64,000 nt of DNA. Origin: Stutzerimonas urumqiensis. GTDB taxonomy: Bacteria; Pseudomonadota; Gammaproteobacteria; Pseudomonadales; Pseudomonadaceae. The DNA is taken from NCBI RefSeq assembly GCF_003640395.1, contig NZ_RBZQ01000005.1, positions 248,001 through 312,000 of the forward strand, in the 5' to 3' direction. Position numbers and translations under genes: made by a program. How positions within the stretch are numbered: position 1 is the first letter of the stretch; every line of letters begins with the position of its first letter. The notes beneath the pieces are model-generated. The model did not search any database. It saw only the letters and a program-made list of their open reading frames with translations, and was not told where the DNA came from. Shown here in pieces: positions 1 to 9,184 of the stretch.

Positions 1-1022
1 TACACGTCGCGGTACACCCAGTTCACCGGGCGCACGTGCTGATAGTCGCCAATGACCCCGGCCGGCACCTGTTGCTCATAGCGATAGTCACCGGTCACCA
101 CCCCGACCGCGCCGATCTCGTCGGCCGAGTGGATGCACAGCAGCACATCGCCGACGCTGATACCCTCCGAGAAGTATTGCAGGGTGCCCTTGTCCCCTGC
201 GCCCAGGCGTTCGTAATACTCGGTCAGCGCCGGTTTGTCGCGAAGATCACCGGTCTCGCCCCAGCCTATGCGCGCCTCGCCGTGCTCCAGGCAATAGCTT
301 TTGGTTGCCGACGCGCCGGTGCCGTTGATGGAGATCTTCCAGATGCGCGGGTTGCTGCGCACGCCTGCGTCCGGCTGCGTCCCATGGGTGCGGGCGTCGT
401 CGCAGATGCGCTTGAACACTCCGGGTTCGACGTTGTAGGCCAACTGGCCTTCATCGCCGGTTTCGGCGCGCAACCCTTCCACGAAGTCCTCGTAGCTGAA
501 GCTCTGGTGGAAGGTGACTAACCGCACCTGACCGACCTTGGCGAAGGCATCGAATCGGTTCTTGAGTGCGCGGCGATCTTTGCGATGCTCGGCCAGAAAA
601 GCAGGGTCAAGAATCTCAAGCGCCGTATCAATCGTGGCGAACGTCTTGCCAGTGCCAGGCGGGCCGAACAGTATCTGATTGAGTGGCTGGTTTTCGGGCT
701 GCCTAGGCGCAGCGCCCACGGCCTCGTCCGCCACAACCGGGCCATCAGCCTGTAGCGCTTGTTGATAACTAAGCCATTGCTTCAGCCCGGCATGAATGTT
801 TGGACGATTCTGCGTCGCATCTCCGATTTCAGAAAACTGCCCGCCGGGACCATAGTGGCCGTAGATCTGGTGCAGTACGTCAAGGTTGTTAACCAGGAAT
901 ACGTCCTGCCCGTAGTGTTTGCTGACCATGTTCAAAGCTGAAACATAGCTATTGGCAGTATTAACGGTCTTTCCCGAGTTGAGCATCCAAGCCTTGAATT
1001 GCTTTACGACGTCCTGGTTCAT
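1..1022 (-). CDS. McrB-like AAA+ restriction protein with EVE-like insert (partial, C-terminus off the left edge)
   Basis: 340 codons are visible and the frame is open to the window edge. Residues 1-110 form a helical N-terminal region, then Walker A GPPGTGKT (120-127) and FHQSFSYEDFVEGLR (171-185), both typical of McrB GTPases. From about residue 223 (NPRIWKISINGTG, then RIGWGETGD) an EVE-like modified-base reader seems to be inserted in the AAA+ core before Walker B, which lies outside the window. The ATG overlaps the hsdS stop (ATGA), so it is translationally coupled to the type I genes. In McrBC systems this subunit is the NTP-driven motor that recruits McrC nuclease to modified DNA; mcrC would lie to the left. 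The AAA+/McrB call is firm, the EVE call is from pattern only. Confidence 0.85.
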   Translation of the reverse strand, partial: MNQDVVKQFKAWMLNSGKTVNTANSYVSALNMVSKHYGQDVFLVNNLDVLHQIYGHYGPGGQFSEIGDATQNRPNIHAGLKQWLSYQQALQADGPVVADEAVGAAPRQPENQPLNQILFGPPGTGKTFATIDTALEILDPAFLAEHRKDRRALKNRFDAFAKVGQVRLVTFHQSFSYEDFVEGLRAETGDEGQLAYNVEPGVFKRICDDARTHGTQPDAGVRSNPRIWKISINGTGASATKSYCLEHGEARIGWGETGDLRDKPALTEYYERLGAGDKGTLQYFSEGISVGDVLLCIHSADEIGAVGVVTGDYRYEQQVPAGVIGDYQHVRPVNWVYRDV

Positions 1023-2314
1023 TTGGCTTCCTTGGATTCAGCGCTGGGGAAAAGCCCTATCCGACCGGAGATCAGCCGGGGCAGGAGCGTGTCGCGCAGT
1101 TGGGTGAGGGCTTGGGCTTGGGCGTGATTAGCGGCAATTTTCTGCTGCACGACGTCCACTAGTTCAGCGAACACGTTAGCCACCTCGGCAGTTGGTACGA
1201 CCACAAGGTAACGACCGAGAACGTCGTTCTGGATACGCTGCCGTCCGCTGGTACCTGACATGCTCTGAATCGCATGATCACGGAAGGCAGGATGACGTGA
1301 TAGCAGATACCCGTGATACGCAGGCAAAGGCTCCTTTGGCCGCAAAACGACAAATTCGGTTGAGCCCCAACCAACTTGGCCAGCTCTTAGAAAATCAACG
1401 AATGCGGTTTTGCCATTTTCAAGACAGGGCGTGATTCGTGCGAGCAAGGTGTCGCCGTTGACGAACTTGCTACCCGAGCCCATCTCTCGGTCAGTCGAGC
1501 CATGAACCGTATGGCCCTGCGTACCGACACTCGCCATGTCGACATACGGGGCTCTCTCACCTTTCCTGAGTTTACGGACGGGATTTATTTCATACGCGTC
1601 CGCAAGAGTGTGAAAGCTCCACCCCTTCGGCACCAACCCCAGCCCGGACTCTTCGAAGCTATCGGGGAACAGGGCGGCGGTGGTGGCGTCCATGCCTTCC
1701 GGCTGGCGGCCTTGGGCCTTGGCGCGCACGGGGTCGAAATCGACGAACCAGGATTTGAACAGCGCCTGGGCGATGGCTTCCAGGGTGGCGTTGGTTTCGC
1801 GTAGCAGGGTGATGCGGTCGTCGAGAGTCTTAAGGATCCGAGCGCCAGCTTTCTGCTGATCAACGGGCGGTAGTGAGACCCGAACCTTACGCAACTCGCT
1901 TTGCTTGATTCCAACAACAGTTGTACCAGTTGCCCGAGCTCTCAGTTGATCAAGCATTTCCTCTGTCTGCAGCAAATACAAAAGGTAAGTGTTATCCAGC
2001 ACCCCTTTTTTGCCTCGCAAAGTAACTACGCGCTGAGCAAGAGCAACCTTCTCAGGCCCCAATTGGGCAGCTTCCCCCAGAGGTGCCTCAACAGTAAGCA
2101 CCACGTCCCCTTCCAATGGAACTCCACGGCGCATCCATGAGTCGTAGTTGTCTATCGCAATAAATTCAGTCGGTGTCTCGATTCGACCGCCTTTGATGAT
2201 TTTCGCGGTAATGAGTGGAATCCCCGAACTGGTTTTCGCTGGTGTTTTGCCGCGGTAGTCGATCAGTGCGTCTAGGCATTCTTCTAGTGGTGCAGAGGTC
2301 CACTCAGAACTCAT
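1019..2314 (-). CDS. hsdS: Type I restriction-modification specificity subunit HsdS
   Basis: 431 residues, normal length. It has two target-recognition domains (about 1-150 and 215-375), each followed by a conserved helical spacer: PPVDQQKAGARILKTLDDR with ALFKSWFVDFDPV near 150-200, and AELVDVVQQKIAANHAQAQ with LRDTLLPRLISGRI near 380-420. HsdS sets the bipartite DNA sequence methylated by HsdM and cut by HsdR. Its start overlaps the end of hsdM by about 11 bp and its stop overlaps the McrB-like start by 4 bp, so the three genes form one leftward operon. No hsdR is visible here. If hsdM is really broken, this subunit may be orphaned. Confidence 0.93.
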   Translation of the reverse strand: MSSEWTSAPLEECLDALIDYRGKTPAKTSSGIPLITAKIIKGGRIETPTEFIAIDNYDSWMRRGVPLEGDVVLTVEAPLGEAAQLGPEKVALAQRVVTLRGKKGVLDNTYLLYLLQTEEMLDQLRARATGTTVVGIKQSELRKVRVSLPPVDQQKAGARILKTLDDRITLLRETNATLEAIAQALFKSWFVDFDPVRAKAQGRQPEGMDATTAALFPDSFEESGLGLVPKGWSFHTLADAYEINPVRKLRKGERAPYVDMASVGTQGHTVHGSTDREMGSGSKFVNGDTLLARITPCLENGKTAFVDFLRAGQVGWGSTEFVVLRPKEPLPAYHGYLLSRHPAFRDHAIQSMSGTSGRQRIQNDVLGRYLVVVPTAEVANVFAELVDVVQQKIAANHAQAQALTQLRDTLLPRLISGRIGLFPSAESKEAK

Positions 2315-2556
2315 ACCCCAGCCCCCCCAGCTTCTGCCGAATCAACTGATCCAGCTCCGCCCCCTTCCGCATCTGCTCGCCCAATTGCGTGGTGAGCCGC
2401 TGCATCTTCTCGGCAAAGGCTTCGTCGTCATCCTCCACCGCTTCGGCGCCGACATAGCGGCCCGGCGTCAGCACATGCCCGTGCTCGGCAATTTCGGCCA
2501 GGGTTACGCTGCGGCAGAAGCCGGGGATGTCCTGGTACTCGGGCAGGGCTTGTTGC

Positions 2557-2593
2557 CCCTCACCCCGGCCCTCTCCCCCGAGGGGAGAGGGGG
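2557..2593. repeat. GC-rich hairpin repeat, copy 1, inserted in frame in hsdM
   Basis: CCCTCACCCCGG leads into a perfect 10-bp stem: CCCTCTCCCC (2569-2578), loop CGA, GGGGAGAGGG (2582-2591). It encodes about 17 extra residues (TPSPLGGEGRGEGQQ) between the HsdM segments AQTVAAWRGE and LPEYQDIPGF. Elements with a CCCTCACCC lead and a CCCTCTCC hairpin are, from general knowledge, dispersed in several high-GC gammaproteobacteria. Confidence 0.8.
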
Positions 2594-2736
2594 TGTCCAG
2601 CGGCTCGCCACGCCAGGCGGCGACGGTTTGGGCGATGCGGTCGATATCGACATCTGTGAGTTCGATCTGTACGCGGCTGACCGAGGTGCCGAGTTTGCGG
2701 GCATCTATGAACAGCACCTCGCCGGCGCGGGATGTG

Positions 2737-2789
2737 CCCTCGCCCTCACCCCCGCCCTCACCCCCAGCCCCTCTCCGGGGGGAGAGGGG
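2737..2789. repeat. GC-rich hairpin repeat, copy 2, disrupting the hsdM frame
   Basis: Same orientation as copy 1. The lead CCCTCACCCCC is repeated twice in tandem (from about 2743), then the stem CCCCTCTCC (2768-2776), loop GGGG, GGAGAGGGG (2781-2789). The insertion length is not a multiple of three, so the two halves of hsdM are in different frames. The run of six G (2777-2782) and the tandem lead are slippage-prone. Confidence 0.8.
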
Positions 2790-3304
2790 AGTTGTTTGTT
2801 CTTGCGCAGGAACCACAGGCAGGCGGGGATCTGGGTGTTGAAGAACAGCTGGCCGGGCAGCGCGATCATCACCTCCACCACGTCGGCCTCGACCATCGCC
2901 TTGCGAATCTCGCCCTCGCTGTTCTGGCTGGAACTCATCGAGCCGTTCGCCAGCACGATGCCGGCACGGCCGTTGGGCGCCAGGTGGTAGAGCATGTGTT
3001 GCAGCCAGGCGTAGTTGGCGTTGCCGGCCGGCGGTGTGCCGTAGGCCCAGCGCGGGTCGCCTTCGAGGCTGCCGTGCCACCAGTCGCTGATATTGAACGG
3101 TGGGTTGGCTAGGATGAAGTCGGCGCGCAGATCCGGGTGCTGGTTGCGTACGAAGGTGTCGGCCGGCTCCTTGCCGAGGTTGAAGTCAATGCCGCGGATC
3201 GCCAGGTTCATGGCCGCCAGGCGCCAGGTGGTGGGGTTGGATTCCTGCCCGTAGATGGACACGTCCCCCAACTTGCCGCCGTGGGCCTCGATGAATTTCT
3301 CCGA

Positions 3305-3340
<36 letters not shown>

Positions 3341-4312
3341 GTAGACCTTACCGACGTGCGGGTTGAGCACGGCGACCAGCGTCTTGACGATGCTGGCGGG
3401 CGTGTAGAACTGCCCGCCCTTCTTGCCCTCGGCGCTGGCGAACTGGCCGAGGAAGTATTCGTACACCTGCCCGAGCAGGTCGCGGGCCTTGTTGGCGTCG
3501 CCTCCGAAGCCGATGGTGGAGATCAGATCGATCAGCTCGCCAAGCTTGCCGTCCGGCAATTGGGCTCGGGCGTAGCGCTTGTCGAGGATGTTCTTGAGCC
3601 TGGGGTTTTCCGCTTCGATCGCGGCCAGGGCATCGTCGATGCGCTTGCCGATGTCGGCCTGCTTGGCATTGGCGCGCAGGGCTTCCCAGCGGGCCGCTTC
3701 CGGCACCCAGAAGACGTTCACTTCGCGGTAGTAATCGCGATCTTCCAGCTCGGCGGCGAGCATCTCCGCGTCGCCGTCCAGGTAGTAGTCGTCCTGCTCG
3801 TCGGCGAACCGCCGCTCCAGTTCGGCACGGCGTGCGGCGAAGCTGTCGGAGATGTACTTGAGGAAGATCAGCCCCAGCACGATGTGCTTGTACTCGGCGG
3901 CATCCATGTTGGCGCGCAGCTTGTCGGCAGTGGCCCAGAGGGTTTTCTCCATCGCTGCGAGGCTGGTAGCAGGCTGCGGCTTGGCGGGTTTGGCCTTGGT
4001 TGCAGCTTGTCCCGGATAGCTTGCCGGCGCCTCAGCCATGCCCTCCTCGCGACGTTTGCGCGCGTTGTCTAGAGCCTGGTCCGCTAGGCTGAAGCTAGTG
4101 ATCGAAGCGCGGGATACGGAACCGCCGCGCCCGCGCCCTTTGCGCAATGCTCCCTGTGCTATCAGCTCATCACGAGCAGCGCGGAACTGCCCCTCACTCA
4201 ACCCAGCGAACTGGCCTTGCAGGCGCGATAGCAGCGTTTGATTGCCGATGCTGCTGCCATCGGCGGGAACGACCGCAAGCAATGCCCGAGACAACGTGGC
4301 CAAATCTGTCAT

Positions 4313-4910
4313 GCGTAACTCCTCGTGCGCTTCCATCCAGTAGAAACGCCGGTAAATAACTTGTGATACGACTTTAAGCGGACCGAAGGGATGGTGCGTA
4401 GATCTGTACTGACTGAACGAGTAAGAGCGGAGGGCCATCCCTGGAACTACAGGCCTGCCATGCTTCGAAGCCGCCACCTTACCCTTTGCGTTTGCGCGGC
4501 TAAAGTTGGCAATAAATCTTTGCCTGTCTTACCCGCTAGGCACGCTGCATAAGAGAAGAAACCAACGGCCAGCACTGCAGCCCTCGGCTTAGGCTAGTGG
4601 CTGTATGGGGTGCGCTGAGCGGTTTCTAAGGCTGTATATCTAAACATGTAAACTTTCCGGGTCGAACCTCAGAATGCTCAACAGGCCTTCCATAACCCTG
4701 CTCATCCTTCCCAGCCGCAGCTTATAGCCTGAGCGTGAAACGCCGATTCACAAGCCAGTTACATGGAATTGCCCTACTCAAGGGCAAGAAGATATGCGCT
4801 TTAACTAAGCAACGATCCGACGCCGGCTCAGATGCCTAATAACCCGACCAGGAAGTCAGGCATTGAAGGCCGGCAGCACTAATATCGTTTGAGGCAAATC
4901 GGTTGCGCAC
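4313..4910. other. Intergenic region upstream of hsdM, no gene seen
   Basis: About 600 bp visibly richer in A+T than its surroundings, with many stops in all frames. It holds the hsdM promoter region and lies between the defence operon and a decayed transporter gene. I found no tRNA, integrase or terminal repeat. The composition shift may mark the edge of a transferred defence island. Confidence 0.5.
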
Positions 4911-5313
4911 CTTGAAAAAGTGATGGCGCTGAACGCCGTGATGATCGGAGCGCTGGTTGCCTCGCTGATGATTCCCGTGATGGGGTGACTGCCGACAAAA
5001 TCGGCCGCAAACAGGTATACATCGCCGGCATCCTCGGCATCGCCCTGTATGTCGTGCCTTATTTCAAGCTGCTGGATACCCAAAGTATCTGGGGGATCTC
5101 GCTCGCCACTCTGGTTGGTTTCGGTGCTCTTTAGGCGCCGGTGACCGCTGTGCTCGGGACCCTGTCGTCCGAAATCTTCTCTACTCGAGTGCGCTACACC
5201 CGTATCACTCTGGGCTACCAGCTCGCGCCGCACTGGCCGGAGGCACTGCGCCATTGATCACCACCTGGCTGCTGGCCAAGTTCGAGGGGAGCTGGCATTC
5301 CGTAGCCATCCCA
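4911..5313 (+). pseudogene. Remnant of an MHS-family (MFS) metabolite:H+ symporter
   Basis: Fragments in shifting frames match the C-terminal half of MHS transporters: MALNAVMIGALVASLMIPV, then DKIGRKQVYIAGILGIALYV, then VLGTLSSEIFSTRVRY and LGYQLA, then GGTAPLITTWLLAKFEGSWH. Lesions are visible: a W-to-stop change (TGA at 4986-4988), one base missing just after it, a premature TAG near 5132, and another missing base near 5228. The N-terminal half is absent. Proteins of this family import organic acids or aromatic acids; next to VOC and monooxygenase genes this suggests a decayed catabolic cluster. Confidence 0.8.
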
Positions 5314-5378
5314 CACCCGCCAGGTGAAAAACCCATCCGCTTCGGCCGCTACCCGCGCATCGATGGCTTCACCGAACC

Positions 5379-5804
5379 TCATTCGGGCCGGGACGTTGCA
5401 CGGCTGAAGCGCTGACCCGACACCGCAGGATGGAACAGCGGCTGGATCTTGTTACCGGCCGGGTCGAGCAGATGGAAGCTGCGCGCGCCATCGCCGTGGT
5501 CGAAGGGTCGGTCCAGCAGGGTGATGCCGAGGGCCTTGAAGTAGGCGTACCAGGCGTCGAGTTCTTCGACGCTGTCGACGATGAAGCCGTAATGGTCGAC
5601 AGCCTGCTCGCCTCTGGCCGGCACCTGGGCACGGCCGAGCGATAGGTTGTCGTTGCCGCAGGTCAGGTAGACGAGGTCCTCGTTCGCCCGGTGCAGCACC
5701 TCCATGCCCAGCACGTCGACGTAGAAGCGCTCGCACTCCTCCAGATTGGGCACCAGCAATGCCAGGTGGCGCAGCCCGTTGAGTCGGCCCGGTCGTTTGG
5801 TCAT
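5379..5804 (-). CDS. VOC (glyoxalase/extradiol dioxygenase fold) protein
   Basis: 141 residues from ATG 5804, preceded by GGAG; a TTG 24 nt upstream is an alternative start. It is one VOC module with two beta-alpha-beta-beta-beta repeats: LRHLALLVPNLEECERFYVD at the N-terminus, VDHYGFIVDSVEELDAWY in the middle and FHLLDPAGNKIQPLFHP at the end, supplying His and Glu/Gln metal ligands typical of the fold. The substrate cannot be read from sequence. It is divergent from a frameshifted monooxygenase gene, with a GTATAC-centred palindrome between them. Family call firm, function open. Confidence 0.85.
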   Translation of the reverse strand: MTKRPGRLNGLRHLALLVPNLEECERFYVDVLGMEVLHRANEDLVYLTCGNDNLSLGRAQVPARGEQAVDHYGFIVDSVEELDAWYAYFKALGITLLDRPFDHGDGARSFHLLDPAGNKIQPLFHPAVSGQRFSRATSRPE

Positions 5805-5815
5805 TCGATTACTCC

Positions 5816-5829
5816 ATTGTGTATACAAT
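5816..5829. promoter_or_regulatory. Palindromic operator candidate between divergent genes
   Basis: ATTGTGTATACAAT is an inverted repeat (ATTGT..ACAAT with a GTATAC core) placed 12 bp before the VOC ATG and 32 bp before the monooxygenase ATG. Such TTGTATACAA-type sites are typical of GntR/FCD-family repressors. No GntR gene is adjacent, so the regulator may be lost or remote. Confidence 0.5.
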
Positions 5830-5860
5830 CTGCGCGAATTTAAGCCACAAGGAGTAAGCC

Positions 5861-6167
5861 ATGTACAGCACTCTGCTAAAGACCCGTCCTAAGCCGGGGA
5901 GCCGCGCAGCGTTCCTGTCCGCCATGCGCACCAATGCCGCCGCGTCGGTGCGCGACGAGCCAGGCTGGCTGCCTGTGCTTCGATGTCCTGCTCGACCGCA
6001 GCGACGAGAATCTGGTCTGGCTCTACGAGGTCTATGTCGACGAAGCGGCGCTGGATGCGCACATGCAGACGGCGCACTTCCTGGCCAGTCGGCCACAGGT
6101 AGAGCCCCTGATCGTCGGGCAGGAGGTCATCGAGGCGGACGTCGCGCTGCTGAATCCGGCGCGCTAA
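5861..6167 (+). pseudogene. Antibiotic biosynthesis monooxygenase (ABM)-type protein, frameshifted
   Basis: The frame starts MYSTLLKTRPKPGSRAAFLS and runs to VRDEPG. The continuation CLCFDVLLDRSDENLVWLYE to VALLNPAR is in another frame. At 5964-5971 the tetranucleotide GCTG is present twice; removing one copy restores a continuous protein of about 100 residues with the ABM dimeric alpha-beta barrel pattern (WLYEVYVDEAALDAHMQTAHF). Family members are small cofactor-free monooxygenases or quinone/heme-handling proteins. It starts 32 bp from a palindrome shared with the divergent VOC gene. A sequencing error is possible, but a 4-bp tandem duplication is a classic slippage mutation. Confidence 0.75.
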
Positions 6168-6772
6168 CGTTAGCAACCGGCGCCGGAGCACTCGGGCCAG
6201 GCGGCGTCATCACTGACGGATACCCGGAGGTCGCCGGCCAGCGGCGCAAGACGCGGGACCCGAACACGGCTTGTAATAAGATGCCTGCCGCTCAGTCGGG
6301 CGGTCATGGCTATCATCTGCCGCTCACGACGTTCAAACGCCTCTCGCATGCCAACCTCATCGGAACCTCCCAGTTGTCCCTCCTTCCCGAAAGAAGGTCC
6401 GTACGCTGAAGTCCGCTCCCTGCTAGCGCCCTCGACGCGCCTCGGGCGGAGCTGCCGCCCCCCTGCTTGTCGCCACCGAGTCGCTTCCGCCCCGGCCGGC
6501 AGGCCAGCTGCCAGACGATCCTGTGTAGACAGCATGCCGCCGTCCGGCGACCGAGCCCGGCCATGCGCTTTTCGAGGTCATCGAGACGTGCCGAGTCATG
6601 ACCGGATCGTTCGCGATCGCCCGCCGCGTGGCGCGCTCGATCAGTGCCGAGCGATCGACCGCAGCCCCCGCACGCAAGACGCCGCCGAAACGGCGCCGGT
6701 TGGCCCCGCGATGACGCTCTTCGATTGTCACGAACACATGCTTAGCGTGCGAAGGCACGCAGGAGAACTGGA
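6168..6772. other. Intergenic region, no gene recognised
   Basis: About 600 bp between the broken monooxygenase gene and the CNNM-type gene. Open frames exist on both strands but have Arg/Pro/Ser-rich shadow composition and no convincing ribosome binding site or domain. It may be further decayed sequence. Confidence 0.5.
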
Positions 6773-8119
6773 TTGGAATTTTTCGCGCTGGGTCTGCTGA
6801 TCGTCCTTAATGGCCTGTTCGCCATGTCGGAAATCGCCCTGGTGGCCGCCAGAAAGGCCCGGCTGACGAGGCTCGCCGCCGATGGCGATTCCGCCGCAGC
6901 GGTCGCGCTCAAGCTCGGCGAGGACCCGACCACGTTTCTGTCGACCATCCAGATCGGCATCACGTCCATCGGCATCCTTAACGGAATCGTCGGCGAGGCC
7001 GTTCTTGCCGAGCCCTTGGCCAACTGGCTGCAAACCCTCGGCGTGCCGACCGCCACCGCCAGCGTAGGCGCGACCGCGGGCGTGGTGATCGTGATCACCT
7101 ACGTCTCCATCGTCATCGGCGAGCTGGTACCCAAGCGAATCGGGCAGCTCAACCCGGAGGCCATAGCCCGTCTGGTCGCCCGGCCGATGGTGACGCTTTC
7201 TTTTCTGACCCGGCCGTTCGTGGCGCTGCTGGCCTGGTCGACCCACACCCTCCTGCGGGTGATGGGCGTTCGCCAGACCGGCACCTCCATCGTCACGGAG
7301 GAAGAGATCCACGCCATGCTCGAAGAAGGCTCCGAGGCTGGCGTCATCGAGCAACATCAGCACGAGATGGTGCGCAACGTCTTCCGTCTGGATGACCGCA
7401 AGCTCGGCTCGCTGATGGTGCCGCGTTCGGAGCTGGTCTACCTAGACGTGCGCAGGACGCCGGAGCAGAACATCCAGGTGATGATCGACTCCGAATATTC
7501 CCGCTTCCCGGTTTGCGATGGTGGGCTGGACAACCTGCTCGGCGTCATTCATGCCAAGCAGGCCTTTAACCGCTTGGCCAAAGGGCAGAAACCCGACTTC
7601 ACCAAGCAGCTGCTGCACTGCGTGTACGTGCCGGAAACGCTCACCGGACTGGAGCTGCTGGACCAGTTCCGTGCCAGCGGCATGCAGATGGCGTTCGTCA
7701 TCGACGAGTACGGCGAGCTGGAGGGCATCGTCACGCTTCAGGACGTTCTCGAGGCGGTGACCGGCGAATTCACGCCCGTCAATGCCGACGATGCCTGGGC
7801 CGTACAGCGGCACGACGGCTCCTGGCTGCTCGACGGCGCGATCCCGATCCCGGAGATGAAAGACTGCCTGGCGCTCAAGTCCGTGCCCGAAGAGGACAAG
7901 GGGCGCTATCACACCGTCTCCGGCATGGTCATGCTGCTGCTCGGTCGAATGCCCGCCACCAGCGATCGCGTGCAATGGGACGGCTGGGTTTTCGAGGTCA
8001 TCGACATGGACGGCAAGCGGATCGACAAGGTGCTCGCGACGCCGGCGCCAGCGGACGACGAACTCACGGACGCGCCGCCGCGTACCGGCGAAGAGCCGGG
8101 ACCAGCGGAACCGCACTAG
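6773..8119 (+). CDS. Hemolysin-family / CNNM-CorC membrane transporter-like protein
   Basis: 448 residues, TTG start with AGGAG 7 nt upstream. Residues 1-170 form a DUF21/CNNM membrane domain (FALGLLIVLNGLFAMSEIAL, then GITSIGILNGIVGEAVLAEP and ISYVSIVIGELVPKR-like segments), followed by a CBS pair (about 205-330; LGSLMVPRSELVYLDVRRTP, FVIDEYGELEGIVTLQDVLE) and a C-terminal CorC_HlyC domain (SWLLDGAIPIPEMKDCL). The family is linked to Mg2+/Co2+ efflux or cation homeostasis; the hemolysin label is historical. It appears monocistronic, in the same direction as the LysR gene that follows. Confidence 0.9.
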   Translation: MEFFALGLLIVLNGLFAMSEIALVAARKARLTRLAADGDSAAAVALKLGEDPTTFLSTIQIGITSIGILNGIVGEAVLAEPLANWLQTLGVPTATASVGATAGVVIVITYVSIVIGELVPKRIGQLNPEAIARLVARPMVTLSFLTRPFVALLAWSTHTLLRVMGVRQTGTSIVTEEEIHAMLEEGSEAGVIEQHQHEMVRNVFRLDDRKLGSLMVPRSELVYLDVRRTPEQNIQVMIDSEYSRFPVCDGGLDNLLGVIHAKQAFNRLAKGQKPDFTKQLLHCVYVPETLTGLELLDQFRASGMQMAFVIDEYGELEGIVTLQDVLEAVTGEFTPVNADDAWAVQRHDGSWLLDGAIPIPEMKDCLALKSVPEEDKGRYHTVSGMVMLLLGRMPATSDRVQWDGWVFEVIDMDGKRIDKVLATPAPADDELTDAPPRTGEEPGPAEPH

Positions 8120-8270
8120 CACCAGCCAGCCTTGCGCCCTCTCGGCTCGGCCTGATGAGATAGGCCGGCCGGGGCTGCCAATGGCGGCGCTTGTCGCCCT
8201 GGCTGGTGGCCCACCGAACGGGCCTTTGGCCGCCGCACCGGCAACCTCGGAACCCTTGCTGGAGCTGTAC

Positions 8271-9182
8271 GTGGACAGATTCGAAGAGATGCGCGTGTTC
8301 GCTGCCGTGGCGCAGTTGCAGAGCTTTTCGGTCGCCGCCCGGCAACTGAGGCTGTCCCCGCCCCGCGTGACGCGGGCGGTCGCGGCGCTCGAAGCGCGCC
8401 TGGGCGTCGCCCTGTTGCAGCGGACCACGCGCCAGGTGCGGCTCACGGAAGCCGGACGCCGTTATCTGGAGGACGCGCAGCAGGTACTCGCGCAGCTGTC
8501 TGAGGCCGAAGCCGCCGCCACCGGCAGTCACCTGACGCCACGCGGTCTGCTCCATGTGACGGCGCCGGTGCTGTTCGGCGAATACTTCGTCACCCCCCGG
8601 ATCGTCGAATACCTGGCGCGGTATCCCGAGGTGCAGGTTCGCGCCGAGCTGATCGATCGGCCGGTCAATCTTCAAGAGGAAGGCATCGACGTGGCGGTGC
8701 GCATCGGCCACGTCCCCGAAGGTTGCCAGCACCTGACCCTCCGCGTTGGCGAGGTGCGGCAGGTGGTGTGCGCGAGTCCCGATTGGCTGGCCCGACATGC
8801 CGAGCCGACGCACCCGCGCGAACTGGCGCACCTGCCGACGGTGGTCGCCGACGGCGGCCATCTGGGCGGCCAATGGGGGTTCGAGGAACAGGGCAAGCGT
8901 ATCGAGGTGACGCCATCGCCACGGCTGCGCATCAGCGCCAACCACGCCGCGCTGGCCGCCGTCGAAGCAGGCGCCGGCTTTACCCGGCTGCTGTCGTACC
9001 AGACGGCCGCGAGCGAAGCCGAAGGCCGTGTGCGACGTGTCCTGAAGGATTTCGAGCCGCCGGCCTTTCCCATCAACATCTGGGTGACGGCGGGCCGGGG
9101 GCGAGCTGCCAGCGTCCGAACCTTCGTCGACTTCCTGGCCGAGCGGCTGCGTGCCGAGCCGGCGCTGGCGTATCGAAACTGA
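8271..9182 (+). CDS. LysR-family transcriptional regulator
   Basis: 303 residues from GTG 8271 with a TGGAG site; the longer open frame upstream is not protein-like. The N-terminal winged helix is VFAAVAQLQSFSVAARQL to RLTEAGRRYLEDA, followed by a LysR substrate-binding domain (RGLLHVTAPVLFGEYFVTPR). It belongs to the large AaeR/DmlR-like branch. The next gene, also LysR-type, begins 2 bp after its stop. The pair lies just upstream of a glutathione transferase and a PPOx-reductase fusion, which are plausible targets. Confidence 0.92.
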   Translation: MDRFEEMRVFAAVAQLQSFSVAARQLRLSPPRVTRAVAALEARLGVALLQRTTRQVRLTEAGRRYLEDAQQVLAQLSEAEAAATGSHLTPRGLLHVTAPVLFGEYFVTPRIVEYLARYPEVQVRAELIDRPVNLQEEGIDVAVRIGHVPEGCQHLTLRVGEVRQVVCASPDWLARHAEPTHPRELAHLPTVVADGGHLGGQWGFEEQGKRIEVTPSPRLRISANHAALAAVEAGAGFTRLLSYQTAASEAEGRVRRVLKDFEPPAFPINIWVTAGRGRAASVRTFVDFLAERLRAEPALAYRN

Positions 9183-9184
9183 CG

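Noticed and set aside
4856-5254. 132-codon minus-strand frame
   Set aside because: Antisense of the MHS transporter pseudogene, whose plus-strand fragments match the family.
6306-6800. 164-codon plus-strand frame
   Set aside because: Arg/Pro/Ser-rich shadow composition and no domain. It overlaps the well-supported start of the CNNM-type gene.
7442-8945. Long minus-strand frames opposite the CNNM-type and LysR genes
   Set aside because: Shadows of the plus-strand genes, without recognisable domains.
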